Made by a program: the position numbers and the translations under genes
The notes under the pieces: generated by a model
What the model saw: the letters and a program-made list of their open reading frames with translations, nothing else
Databases searched by the model: none
Told to the model about the DNA's origin: nothing
In this document: piece after piece, positions 1 to 7,901 of the stretch
Position numbering within the stretch: position 1 is the stretch's first letter
How the letters are laid out: the number at the start of each line of letters is the position of its first letter
From: JBFKOL01 sp041628815
GTDB taxonomy: Bacteria > Bacteroidota > Bacteroidia > Chitinophagales > Saprospiraceae
Direction: 5' to 3'
Assembly: GCA_041628815.1 (NCBI GenBank)
Contig: JBFKOL010000048.1
Location: 1 to 18,074, forward strand
DNA: 18,074 nucleotides

Positions 1-1561
1 CTTTGACCAGGTCTCCCAACCAATCTGGAGGACAATCCTTGTAATCAAGCAGGCAGCCACGGGTAATGTAGGGATAGATTTCATCGTACCGCATGGATTG
101 GTTCATGGCAACCCTTCGGTAGACATCGGACCGATTGATTTCTTCTGTTCTTTCGTGCCCCGACGCTGCAAGTAATTCAACGAAGCTTTCAACTGTTTCC
201 CTATGGTATTCTGCCACCCGTGCTGCTTTATCCTTCACCACGAGGCCTCTCATCAGGACGGGATTTTGGGTTGCGACACCGGTTGGGCATGTATTCTTAT
301 TGCATTCCAACGCCTGGATACATCCTACAGCCATCATCATGGCTCTCGCACTGTAACAAGCATCAGCCCCCAGTGCAAATGCCCTGAAAAGGTGAAATCC
401 GGTCACGATTTTTCCAGCGGCAATCAATTTAATATCTTTTTTAAGATCAAAACCCACCAAGGCATCGAAGGCAAAAGCAAGAGCGTCCCGCATGGGCATA
501 CCCACCGAGTTGGAAAATTCCAACGGAGCGGCACCGGTACCCCCTTCTCCTCCGTCGATGGTTATGAAATCCGGTTTTTGTCCCGTCTTGACCATGGCTT
601 TACATATTGCGAGAAACTCACTTTTATTGCCAATGCATAATTTAAATCCGACCGGTTTGCCACCAGATAGTTTTCTCAGATCTGCCAGAAACGACAGCAT
701 TTGCTCAGGAGTCTCGAATGCCGTGTGAGACGGCGGTGATATGACATCTTTTCCCAAGGGGACATTCCTTATTTCTGCAATTTCCGGAGTAACCTTTTTA
801 GCGGGTAGAATTCCACCATGCCCGGGCTTGGCTCCCTGGGACAACTTTAGTTCTATCATTTTTACAGCATCAAAAGCCGTTGTCTCTGCAAAATTTTGTT
901 CTGAAAAAGAACCATCAGGGTTTCTACAACCGAAATACCCCGTACCGAATTGATAAATCAAGTCACCGCCAAATTTCAGATGATGAGGCGAGATGCCTCC
1001 TTCACCCGTGTTCAAAGCGAAACCTCCCTTCCGAGCACCAGCATTTAGCGCCAAGATGGCATTCTTGCTGATGGAACCATAACTCATTGCGGATACGTTG
1101 AAAATACTGGCCTCATAGGGTTTAATGCAGTGTGGACCTCCAATTCGAACTTTCGGGGCTGGCTCCATGTCGTGTGGATCTCTGGCGACAATGCTATGAT
1201 TCATCCATTCGTAACCTTCTTCATATACATCGAGTTGGGTACCAAAAGGATTGGTGTCCAACACGTCTTTAGCCCTTTGATAAACAATGGATCGGAACAT
1301 TCGTGAAAATGGTGTTCCTTCTGTTTCCGATTCAATAAAGTATTGATATAGCTTGGGTCGCATCCATTCCGCTAGGTATCGCGTCCGGCCAAAAAAAGGA
1401 AAATTACGTCTGATGCTGTGTTTGGTTTGAATATAGTCGTAGACTGAAAAGACAAAGATGACGGCCATCGGTATCGTGGCGATAAGAAACAAGGAGTGTA
1501 CACTGATGACAAGCAATCCCGTAAGAAGGAAAAGTATCAGGCTTAGAACAATCGTTTTCAT
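1..1561 (-). CDS. FMN-binding glutamate synthase-like protein, membrane-anchored (partial, C-terminus off the left edge)
   Basis: The reading frame is open from an ATG at 1561 down to base 1, giving 520 codons with no stop. An in-frame TGA five codons upstream of the ATG fixes the start. Residues 1-42 hold two hydrophobic stretches (about 4-20 and 24-40), so the protein is probably anchored in the inner membrane. The rest matches the glutamate synthase central/FMN domain: SAMSYGSIS near 158, NTGEGGISP near 184, QGAKPGHGGILP near 242 and IDGGEGGTGAAP near 335. Cysteines 414, 420 and 425 have the C-x5-C-x4-C spacing of the 3Fe-4S site, followed by PTGVATQNP. The glutamine amidotransferase domain of true GltB is absent, and so are its FMN-independent flanking domains. 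It therefore belongs to the stand-alone FMN-binding family of about 500-550 residues, whose substrate is not settled. Little of the C-terminus should be missing. It is divergent from xerD. Confidence 0.92.
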   Translation of the reverse strand, partial: MKTIVLSLILFLLTGLLVISVHSLFLIATIPMAVIFVFSVYDYIQTKHSIRRNFPFFGRTRYLAEWMRPKLYQYFIESETEGTPFSRMFRSIVYQRAKDVLDTNPFGTQLDVYEEGYEWMNHSIVARDPHDMEPAPKVRIGGPHCIKPYEASIFNVSAMSYGSISKNAILALNAGARKGGFALNTGEGGISPHHLKFGGDLIYQFGTGYFGCRNPDGSFSEQNFAETTAFDAVKMIELKLSQGAKPGHGGILPAKKVTPEIAEIRNVPLGKDVISPPSHTAFETPEQMLSFLADLRKLSGGKPVGFKLCIGNKSEFLAICKAMVKTGQKPDFITIDGGEGGTGAAPLEFSNSVGMPMRDALAFAFDALVGFDLKKDIKLIAAGKIVTGFHLFRAFALGADACYSARAMMMAVGCIQALECNKNTCPTGVATQNPVLMRGLVVKDKAARVAEYHRETVESFVELLAASGHERTEEINRSDVYRRVAMNQSMRYDEIYPYITRGCLLDYKDCPPDWLGDLVK

Positions 1562-1609
1562 GCCGGAAAGTTTTCAATGAGAAGGTCGAACAGCAAGCGA
1601 CCAAATTAT

Positions 1610-1617
1610 CAAATTTA
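1610..1617 (-). promoter_or_regulatory. Possible -7 promoter box for the glutamate synthase-like gene
   Basis: On the minus strand TAAATTTG matches the Bacteroidota -7 consensus TAnnTTTG exactly and lies about 50 bases upstream of the ATG at 1561. No convincing TTG -33 element sits 19-21 bases further upstream, so the call rests on one box only. Confidence 0.35.
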
Positions 1618-1706
1618 TAGGGCTGCATTCAATATTATTGCTGAGATTATGTTTTATCTATCGGGTGTTGTCGTCTGCTTGCTGTACAAATCTATAACGA
1701 AGTGCC

Positions 1707-2606
1707 ATGTGGGGAATTTACATTGATGGCTACAGGTCTTACCTTTTGCTGGAGAAGGGATTATCCGATAATACCGTTGAAGCATATGTAAGGGATGTCC
1801 TAAAATTGACCGAACATTTACCAGAAGGAACAGGGATAAAAGAAATCAATCGCCAGACTATTGAAGACTTCATCCGTACCCTTTCTAATGATCTGGATGC
1901 CCGTAGCAGGGCGAGAGTCATTTCGGGATTGAAATCTTTTTTTAACTACCTGATCCTGGAGAGGATCGTCGAAGAGAACCCTCTAGAGTTGATAGAAGGG
2001 CCTAAACTTGGTAAGTATCTTCCAGACGTTCTTTCGGTCGAAGAAATGTCGTCACTGCTGCAGGCTGTCGATCTCAGCTTACCACAAGGTCACAGAAACC
2101 GGGCTATCCTGGAGACACTTTACGCTTGTGGCTTAAGGGTATCTGAGTTGGTTAATCTACGGTTGAGTAATTATTACGCAGATATGGGACTCGTAAAGGT
2201 AATTGGAAAAAATAACAAGGAGAGAATCGTCCCAATTGGTGAAAGTGCAATCAGATATATCGATTGGTACGTGAATCATGACAGGTCCAAAGTTTGTGTT
2301 AAAAAGGGATTCGAAGACTTCGTTTTTTTAAACAGGCGCGGGGCAAAACTGACACGGGTAATGATATTTCATATCGTCAAGTCGGCAGCTAAGAATGCAG
2401 GATTAGACAAAAATATCAGTCCTCACACCTTCCGGCACTCCTTTGCGACGCACCTGATTGAAGGTGGTGCAGACTTGAAGGCAGTGCAAGATATGCTGGG
2501 TCACGAGTCCATCACCACCACAGAAATTTATACCCACCTGGATACTCGCTATCTTCGCGAAACGGTGATGCGTTTTCATCCTCGAAATAGAGTTAACAAT
2601 CCTTGA
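1707..2606 (+). CDS. xerD: Tyrosine recombinase XerD
   Basis: This 299-residue site-specific recombinase acts with a partner Xer protein at dif to resolve chromosome dimers at division. The N-terminal SAM-like core-binding domain (about 1-95) carries the typical LxxERGLSxNTxxAYxRD-like stretch, here LLLEKGLSDNTVEAYVRD. The C-terminal catalytic domain shows all the residues of the family: R144 in CGLRVSEL, K168 in IGKNNKER, H240 and R243 in HTFRHSFATH, H266 in MLGHES and the nucleophile Y275 in IYTHLD. The length is that of cellular XerD, and no phage or transposon genes flank it, so a housekeeping role is more likely than an element integrase. XerC is the main alternative name, but the N-terminal wording is closer to Bacteroidota XerD. 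Its stop overlaps the TTG start of the next gene. Confidence 0.93.
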   Translation: MWGIYIDGYRSYLLLEKGLSDNTVEAYVRDVLKLTEHLPEGTGIKEINRQTIEDFIRTLSNDLDARSRARVISGLKSFFNYLILERIVEENPLELIEGPKLGKYLPDVLSVEEMSSLLQAVDLSLPQGHRNRAILETLYACGLRVSELVNLRLSNYYADMGLVKVIGKNNKERIVPIGESAIRYIDWYVNHDRSKVCVKKGFEDFVFLNRRGAKLTRVMIFHIVKSAAKNAGLDKNISPHTFRHSFATHLIEGGADLKAVQDMLGHESITTTEIYTHLDTRYLRETVMRFHPRNRVNNP

Positions 2607-4252
2607 GAAAGAAGTTGTGGTATTTGGCGTTTGTCTGTGTAAGCTTCTCACTTACCCTGATGTCCTGTGCAAACCGTGTTGCTTTGGGTGGAGGACCCAG
2701 GGATGAGACCCCCCCCGTTCTGGACTCTATTGAATCGTTTCAGAACTTCCAGACCCAATTTAGAATTCAGGACATCGATCTCGTCTTCGATGAATTTATC
2801 AATTTGCGAAATCCTGCGAGGCAAGTGGTGATCTCACCACCACTGACCTACAATCCAAGAATCGATGGAAAAGGAAAGAAAGTTTCGGTCCGTTTCCATG
2901 AAGAAGAGGTACTAAAAACTAATGCCACCTATATTATCAATTTTGGAGAATCCATAACAGACTATACGGAAGGAAATGTATTGGAGAATTTTACGCTCGT
3001 ATTTTCCACTGGAGATTTCATTGACTCATTGCACGTAGCGGGACGAGTAAAGGATGCATATACACTGGATCCCAAAGAAGATGTACTGGTCATGCTGTAC
3101 GACACCTTCGAAGATTCAATCGTGTACAAACAGAGGCCTTTTTACTTTTCAAGGACCGGAAAGGATGGCGACTTCATCATCAACAACATTCGCCAGGATA
3201 CATTTAAAGTAGTGGTACTGAGAGATCTCAACCTAAATTATATATACGATCCTGCTTCCGAAGAAATTGGTTTTTTGGATTCATTGATTGTTATTAAGCC
3301 TGAACGTCCTCTATTCCTCAATCTTGATATCTTCAAGGAACGAGGCCTTCCCCGCTACCTGGGGTACAACGTGCTGAATCAAGGAAAGATCAATATTGAG
3401 TTTGATCAGGAGGTTGCGCCAGGATGGATACGTCCTATAGATAGCTTGAATTGGGTGGTGACAAAACCTGCAAACATCAATAACATCGTTCTTTGGTATA
3501 TGCCGTCTAATCGAAATACCATTAAGGTTGAAATTGGAGAGACAGAAAAGGATACTATTCAATTCAGGATCAATACGAGGACAGTTCGTCCTTTGGAAGG
3601 GACTCCCGCATTGGAGAGGATGAATGACAATGGGCGGGTCGGATTACACCCTGAGGATACACTCTTGCTCCAGTTTGACCGGCCCGTTGCATCTTTTGAC
3701 AGGGAACGCGTAACGGCCGTCGATACATCTTCCAGTGATACCCTTATCGCGACATTGACCTATCACCAACAAAACCCTGACCAGCTCAGAATAGTAGCCA
3801 ATTGGCGACCGGGTATCGAGGTTGAATTGAATCTGTTTCCTGGAAGTGTAACGGATATTTTTGGTACGTCCAATGACACTATTACAAGAAACTTCCGGGT
3901 GGGAGAGTCGGCAGATTTTGGAACGATCAAACTCGATCCTCAGGATCTCGATTCCACTGTTTTTTTTCACCTTGATCTGATGCAGAGAGACAAGGTGCTT
4001 AAAAGAGCGGCTGTGAGAAGCATCGATTCACCGGTGCTCTTCGAGAAGCTCGTACCCGGGGAATATACTTTGAGGATTATCGAAGATCGCAACCAGAATG
4101 GAAAATGGGATCCAGGCAATTATACAAGGAAGGTCCAGAGTGAGAAAATCTTTGTACTACCTTTGGAAAAGGTCAGAAACAACTGGCTGCTGGAATTGAA
4201 TATTCAGACCCTGATAGAAAATGCACGAAACGACGATCCTGAGAACGAATGA
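2603..4252 (+). CDS. Ig-like (Big_5/SbsA-type) domain lipoprotein
   Basis: The protein has 549 residues. It begins at a TTG that overlaps the xerD stop (TTGA), which suggests translational coupling. Residues 1-21 form a lipoprotein signal with a lipobox ending LMSC, so Cys22 should be lipidated. It is followed by GGGPRDETPP, a mature N-terminus that is frequent in a Bacteroidota family of envelope lipoproteins. Residues about 38-135 resemble the bacterial Ig-like Big_5 domain (VFDEFINL, ending FTLVFSTGD). A CarboxypepD_reg-like or Cna-B-like beta stretch follows around 145-230 (IRQDTFKVVVLRDLNLNYIYD), and a related stretch near the C-terminus (VPGEYTLRIIEDRNQNGKWDPG) repeats this pattern. The function is unknown. 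It sits directly before lptB, but no direct role in lipopolysaccharide export is shown. Confidence 0.85.
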   Translation: MRKKLWYLAFVCVSFSLTLMSCANRVALGGGPRDETPPVLDSIESFQNFQTQFRIQDIDLVFDEFINLRNPARQVVISPPLTYNPRIDGKGKKVSVRFHEEEVLKTNATYIINFGESITDYTEGNVLENFTLVFSTGDFIDSLHVAGRVKDAYTLDPKEDVLVMLYDTFEDSIVYKQRPFYFSRTGKDGDFIINNIRQDTFKVVVLRDLNLNYIYDPASEEIGFLDSLIVIKPERPLFLNLDIFKERGLPRYLGYNVLNQGKINIEFDQEVAPGWIRPIDSLNWVVTKPANINNIVLWYMPSNRNTIKVEIGETEKDTIQFRINTRTVRPLEGTPALERMNDNGRVGLHPEDTLLLQFDRPVASFDRERVTAVDTSSSDTLIATLTYHQQNPDQLRIVANWRPGIEVELNLFPGSVTDIFGTSNDTITRNFRVGESADFGTIKLDPQDLDSTVFFHLDLMQRDKVLKRAAVRSIDSPVLFEKLVPGEYTLRIIEDRNQNGKWDPGNYTRKVQSEKIFVLPLEKVRNNWLLELNIQTLIENARNDDPENE

Positions 4253-4973
4253 TTTGGTAAAAACCTATGGCCACCGGCATGTGGTGAAAGAAGTATCCAT
4301 TGAAGTAAAGCAAGGAGAGATTGTCGGTCTACTAGGTCCCAATGGCGCAGGTAAGACGACCACCTTTTATATGATTGTGGGATTTATTAAGCCAGATAGT
4401 GGTAAAGTCTTTGTCGATGATACCGAGATTACGAGGCTGGCCATGTATCAAAGGGCGAGAATGGGTATTGGATATCTTCCTCAGGAAGCTTCGGTTTTTA
4501 GGAAGCTTTCTGTGGACGACAACATCCGTGCGGTTCTCCAGATGACCAAAATGGGACCCAAGGAACAAGAAAGAAGACTGGAAGAGTTGATTGAAGAGTT
4601 TGGTCTTGGCAAAGTGCGTAAAAACCTGGGTGATTCACTTTCCGGTGGGGAAAGGAGAAGGACAGAAATTGCGAGGGCACTTGCTTCAAGCCCGAAATTC
4701 ATCCTGTTGGATGAACCATTTGCTGGCATAGACCCCATTGCCGTAGAGGATATCCAATCGATCGTTTATTCCCTGAAACAAAAAGATATTGGCATTCTGA
4801 TCACAGATCATAATGTACAGGAAACCCTGTCCATTACTGACCGGTCATATCTCATGTTCGAAGGAAAGATTCTAAGAACCGGCACATCTGAAGAACTCGC
4901 CGAAGACGAAATAGTACGCAGGCTGTACCTTGGTCAGCAGTTCGAGCTAAAGAAAAAGATGCCCTCTAAATGA
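4221..4973 (+). CDS. lptB: LPS export ABC transporter ATPase LptB
   Basis: This 250-residue cytoplasmic ATPase powers the LptBFG complex that extracts lipopolysaccharide from the inner membrane. The Walker A motif is GPNGAGKTT (residues 39-47, K45). The LptB-type LPQEASVFRKL Q-loop region follows near 92. The signature is LSGGERRR (140-147), Walker B is FILLDEP (D164, E165), and the H-loop histidine is H197 in ITDHNVQE. The AGIDP stretch after Walker B and the length fit LptB rather than the related LivF/LivG ATPases. The start at 4221 lies 32 bases inside the preceding gene. It is the only ATG before the conserved ILRTNDLVKTYG sequence. The lptF/lptG and lptC genes are not in this window. 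Confidence 0.95.
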   Translation: MHETTILRTNDLVKTYGHRHVVKEVSIEVKQGEIVGLLGPNGAGKTTTFYMIVGFIKPDSGKVFVDDTEITRLAMYQRARMGIGYLPQEASVFRKLSVDDNIRAVLQMTKMGPKEQERRLEELIEEFGLGKVRKNLGDSLSGGERRRTEIARALASSPKFILLDEPFAGIDPIAVEDIQSIVYSLKQKDIGILITDHNVQETLSITDRSYLMFEGKILRTGTSEELAEDEIVRRLYLGQQFELKKKMPSK

Positions 4974-5230
4974 AGTCCTGGATGTTTTTACTCACTTTTA
5001 TTTGCCTTTTTGCCTGTGGTGAAAGGAGGGAACAGAAGATAACCATCGATCCGGATATCAAGTACTCCGCCGATACGATGTTTTCCAAAAGGAAATCAAT
5101 GATTCGCGATTCTATGGATTCTATATGCCTGGCCGAGACGCGACTTTTATTTGCCATGACCAGGGATTCGCTCCTGCAGGTCGAATTGAAACGCATACGT
5201 CAACTGAGCCAGAAGAAAGATGTGCAATAG
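4970..5230 (+). CDS. Small predicted lipoprotein, function unknown
   Basis: The protein has 86 residues and its ATG overlaps the lptB stop (ATGA), so it is very probably translated with lptB. Residues 1-15 are a short hydrophobic signal followed by a lipobox ending LFAC (Cys16). The mature part is charged and probably helical, with the spaced motifs RDSMDS and RDSLLQ and a basic C-terminus. I recognise no family. Small lipoproteins of this kind are common and poorly conserved in Bacteroidota. The support comes from the lipobox, the overlap on both sides and the consistent strand. Confidence 0.7.
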   Translation: MKSWMFLLTFICLFACGERREQKITIDPDIKYSADTMFSKRKSMIRDSMDSICLAETRLLFAMTRDSLLQVELKRIRQLSQKKDVQ

Positions 5231-5537
5231 GGTTTTTTATTGGTTGATCGCTTCCTTTATAGCCACGTCGTGTATCGGGGACAATGACAAAATGCGAAAA
5301 GCGATGATGGAAGAATACAAAAGGTTGCGGACAGAGTATGAGTCAGAGCAAAAAGAGTCGTGCCGCTTGTCGCTTTTACTGCTGGCTGAAAAATCTGTTG
5401 ATTCTATTATACTTACCATGCAGATCAATCCCATCCGCGATTCATTGTACTCTCCCGATGTGCCGACGAAGCCAAAATTTGTTCCTGTCGACAGTACGGT
5501 GTTTATCGATTCAGTTGATGTAGGGCCATCGAGATGA
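5220..5537 (+). CDS. Small predicted lipoprotein, function unknown
   Basis: The protein has 105 residues and starts with an ATG 11 bases inside the previous gene. Residues 1-17 are hydrophobic and lead to a lipobox ending ATSC (Cys18). The mature part is a charged helix-like segment (about 22-60, with EEYKRLRTEYESEQKE). It is followed by IRDSLYSPD and a proline- and valine-rich tail with alternating DS pairs (PVDSTVFIDSVD). I recognise no family. Its layout is like that of the preceding gene (lipobox, helix, RDS motif), so the two may be distant relatives, but the identity is too weak to claim a duplication. It ends the xerD-lptB run, with 92 bases before moxR. Confidence 0.65.
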   Translation: MCNRVFYWLIASFIATSCIGDNDKMRKAMMEEYKRLRTEYESEQKESCRLSLLLLAEKSVDSIILTMQINPIRDSLYSPDVPTKPKFVPVDSTVFIDSVDVGPSR

Positions 5538-5567
5538 AAGATCTGCGGTGAAATTTCGTTTTGAAGA

Positions 5568-5598
5568 CTTGAAAGGCAAAACATTTTTTCCATTTTTG
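5568..5598 (+). promoter_or_regulatory. Candidate promoter for the Bat operon
   Basis: CTTG at 5568-5571 is followed after 19 bases by CATTTTTG at 5591-5598, which matches TAnnTTTG at seven of eight positions. The spacing fits the Bacteroidota -33/-7 arrangement. A transcript would start near 5605, about 25 bases before the moxR ATG. The 92-base gap is the only sizeable one before the operon. No hairpin terminator is visible in it. Confidence 0.4.
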
Positions 5599-5629
5599 GA
5601 TTTTTCCTAATATTTCAACAGTTATCGAT

Positions 5630-6628
5630 ATGCAGGTAGCACTTGATATCGAAGCGCTCAATCAACAGATCAAAATTGACAGCGCTTTCCTCGATGACAT
5701 TTACAACGAGGCATCACGGGTCATTGTGGGGCAGGAAAATATGATGCAAAGATTGATTCTGGGTTTACTTTGCAACGGTCATATTTTACTGGAGGGTCTT
5801 CCGGGACTGGCGAAGACGCTGGCCATCAATACGCTGGCCTCTATAGTCGACGCTTCGTTTAAAAGAATACAGTTTACTCCTGACCTCCTGCCCTCAGATA
5901 TCCTGGGAACAATGATTTTTAATCAGAAGACCAACGAGTTTACAGTGAGGAAGGGACCTATATTTTCGAACTTTATTTTGGCTGACGAAATCAATCGCGC
6001 TCCAGCCAAGGTGCAAAGTGCATTGCTTGAAGCCATGCAGGAAAGACAGGTCACCATTGGTAAGGAGTCTTTCAAACTCCCTGAGCCATTTCTCGTGCTG
6101 GCTACACAGAATCCCATAGAACAAGAGGGGACGTACCCATTACCTGAAGCACAGACAGATCGGTTTCAGTTCAAGGTAAAAATTGGATATCCTGGCCGTG
6201 AGGAGGAGCTGGAGATCATAAGGAGAAATATTGACGGGAGTATCCATAAAGACATCAACGCGGTAGTCCGCAAGGAGCAGATTGTCAGGGCAAGGGAACT
6301 GGTGCGGAAGGTTTATATGGACGAAAAAGTCGAACAATACATCCTTGACCTCGTTTTTGCCACTCGCAATCCGCAGGATTTTGGATTGAATGACCTCGTT
6401 GGCTTGATAGCCTTTGGCGGGTCACCCCGTGCAAGCATAAGTCTTGCCATGGCTTCCCGAGCCCATGCTTTCATGAAAAAGCGCGGATATGTGATACCCG
6501 ATGATGTGAGAACTATTTTGGCCGACGTATTGAGACATCGCATTGGCATTACTTATGAAGCTGAGGCCGAGAATGTTACACAGGAAGACATCATTGAAGC
6601 CATTGTAAACAAAGTGGAAGTACCCTGA
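5630..6628 (+). CDS. moxR: MoxR-family AAA+ ATPase
   Basis: The protein has 332 residues, the usual size for the MoxR AAA+ family. Walker A is GLPGLAKT (residues 56-63). Walker B is FILADEINRAP, with D119 and E120, followed by the KVQSALLEAMQER sequence typical of MoxR. Sensor 1 is in ATQNPIEQEGTYPLPEAQ and the arginine-finger region follows at DRFQFK. The C-terminal lid contains GGSPRASISL. MoxR proteins act as chaperone-like ATPases on von Willebrand A-domain partners, here probably BatA and BatB encoded downstream. It is cytoplasmic and is the first gene of the operon. The next gene starts four bases after its stop. Confidence 0.95.
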   Translation: MQVALDIEALNQQIKIDSAFLDDIYNEASRVIVGQENMMQRLILGLLCNGHILLEGLPGLAKTLAINTLASIVDASFKRIQFTPDLLPSDILGTMIFNQKTNEFTVRKGPIFSNFILADEINRAPAKVQSALLEAMQERQVTIGKESFKLPEPFLVLATQNPIEQEGTYPLPEAQTDRFQFKVKIGYPGREEELEIIRRNIDGSIHKDINAVVRKEQIVRARELVRKVYMDEKVEQYILDLVFATRNPQDFGLNDLVGLIAFGGSPRASISLAMASRAHAFMKKRGYVIPDDVRTILADVLRHRIGITYEAEAENVTQEDIIEAIVNKVEVP

Positions 6629-6632
6629 CAAG

Positions 6633-7901
6633 ATGATTACTTTTTGGCAAGTAGGCTCAATTTTGGTGTGGTTGGCAGCTGGTTTGGTCAAGGACTCCAG
6701 ACAACCTGTACAAATGCCCGTTGGACATTATTATGAAGATGCATACCAATGGTTTGGACATTTGGGTTCTTCTCTGCCAGTACATATAAGATTGATGCGA
6801 GATGGAGATCAATACCAAGGAAATATACGGTATGGAAAAAATGAATATACCCGAGATATAGAAGGCCAGATCAATGAAAAGGGAACAATGGTTTTGTACG
6901 AATTTGATCAATATTCCAGGGTGAGTGCGATATTGACTGGTGACCCCGCAAATACAAATTCTACCTGGACATGGACAGACTCGAAATATTCATTGGAAAT
7001 TTCTTTGAGTTTGAACTCCACAAATCTTATGTCCAATGTCCTAGAAGTTTACCAGGGTAAAGGGGATAACACCGGAGTGCACAAAGTACTACTGAACCGC
7101 TCAACACGTGAAATTTCCATCGATCTGACGGAATCTACAGAGCTGCGTTGGATGGGTTACGAGTGTGAAGGACAGGACTGTTATGAAAAGAGATCCGATT
7201 TGTACCTCTCCAACCCAACGGAGTTCCGCCTCGATGATCAAGATGCGTCCAGGATAAAGATTTATCCGGAACATGTACTTTTCAAAACTGGGGAGCTCAA
7301 ATACTCCAATATTTCTGAAGCCGGCTATGCCTATTACGTGTCCGTCGACGTACCCTCATTGGGTCAGAAGGATTTTGATGCTTTTCTCAGATCCGAGGCT
7401 GAAGGTCAAATAAATCGATGGATAAGCCTGGTATCAAATAGTGGGGCGGATATTACTGATTCGGAAGCGCGGTTTGAACATCGGTTTTGGGGAGATTTCT
7501 TCATCACCCTGATGGACAAATCCATCATGAGCGGATATCTTTATTTCCAAGGATCTACCGTTGATGTGGCATACACATTACCCTTTATGTATGATATTCA
7601 ACGAAAGCGCCTTTTCACGTTGGCGGATATATTCAAAAAAGAATTTGACTACCCTTTCTTTTTAAAGACATACATCGAGAAAAAGAAAAGGTCCGGCTCG
7701 AGAAAAGAAGATTCGATGGTTCGCGAAATGGTAAAAGACGAAAACTACACACACTTTGTAATTGATCACGATGGGTTGATCTTTTTCACCGAGTTCCATG
7801 CGCTTTATGGAAGAAGGTCGATAAAAATACCTTTTACCGAGGTCAAGGGCTTTATCAAACACAAAACCCTTGAATCATTCATAAAAAGAAACGGGTATTG
7901 A
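6633..7901 (+). CDS. Secreted protein with DUF3298-like C-terminus, inside the Bat operon
   Basis: The protein has 422 residues. Residues 1-18 are hydrophobic and look like a signal peptide or anchor, without a clear lipobox or cleavage site. Residues about 28-160 are beta-rich, with alternating lines of the type YQGNIRYG, IEGQINEKGTMVLYEFD and VSAILTGD. These look like the repeated barrel strands of small envelope proteins, although I cannot name a family. Residues about 230-420 resemble DUF3298/RsiV-type proteins: AYYVSVDVPSL, then LPFMYDIQRKRLFTLADIFK, and at the end GLIFFTEFHALYGRRSIKIPFTEV. One likely disulfide pair is C154/C159 (YECEGQDCYE). The gene lies between moxR and the DUF58 gene, which are usually neighbours, and overlaps the DUF58 start by one base. 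No enzymatic role can be stated. Confidence 0.75.
   Translation: MITFWQVGSILVWLAAGLVKDSRQPVQMPVGHYYEDAYQWFGHLGSSLPVHIRLMRDGDQYQGNIRYGKNEYTRDIEGQINEKGTMVLYEFDQYSRVSAILTGDPANTNSTWTWTDSKYSLEISLSLNSTNLMSNVLEVYQGKGDNTGVHKVLLNRSTREISIDLTESTELRWMGYECEGQDCYEKRSDLYLSNPTEFRLDDQDASRIKIYPEHVLFKTGELKYSNISEAGYAYYVSVDVPSLGQKDFDAFLRSEAEGQINRWISLVSNSGADITDSEARFEHRFWGDFFITLMDKSIMSGYLYFQGSTVDVAYTLPFMYDIQRKRLFTLADIFKKEFDYPFFLKTYIEKKKRSGSRKEDSMVREMVKDENYTHFVIDHDGLIFFTEFHALYGRRSIKIPFTEVKGFIKHKTLESFIKRNGY

Noticed and set aside
203..640. A 145-codon plus-strand frame
   Set aside because: It is antisense to the glutamate-synthase-like gene, whose conserved motifs cover this stretch.
1707..2606. Integrase marking a mobile element
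   Set aside because: The sequence reads as cellular XerD. I saw no direct repeats, tRNA target or element genes nearby.
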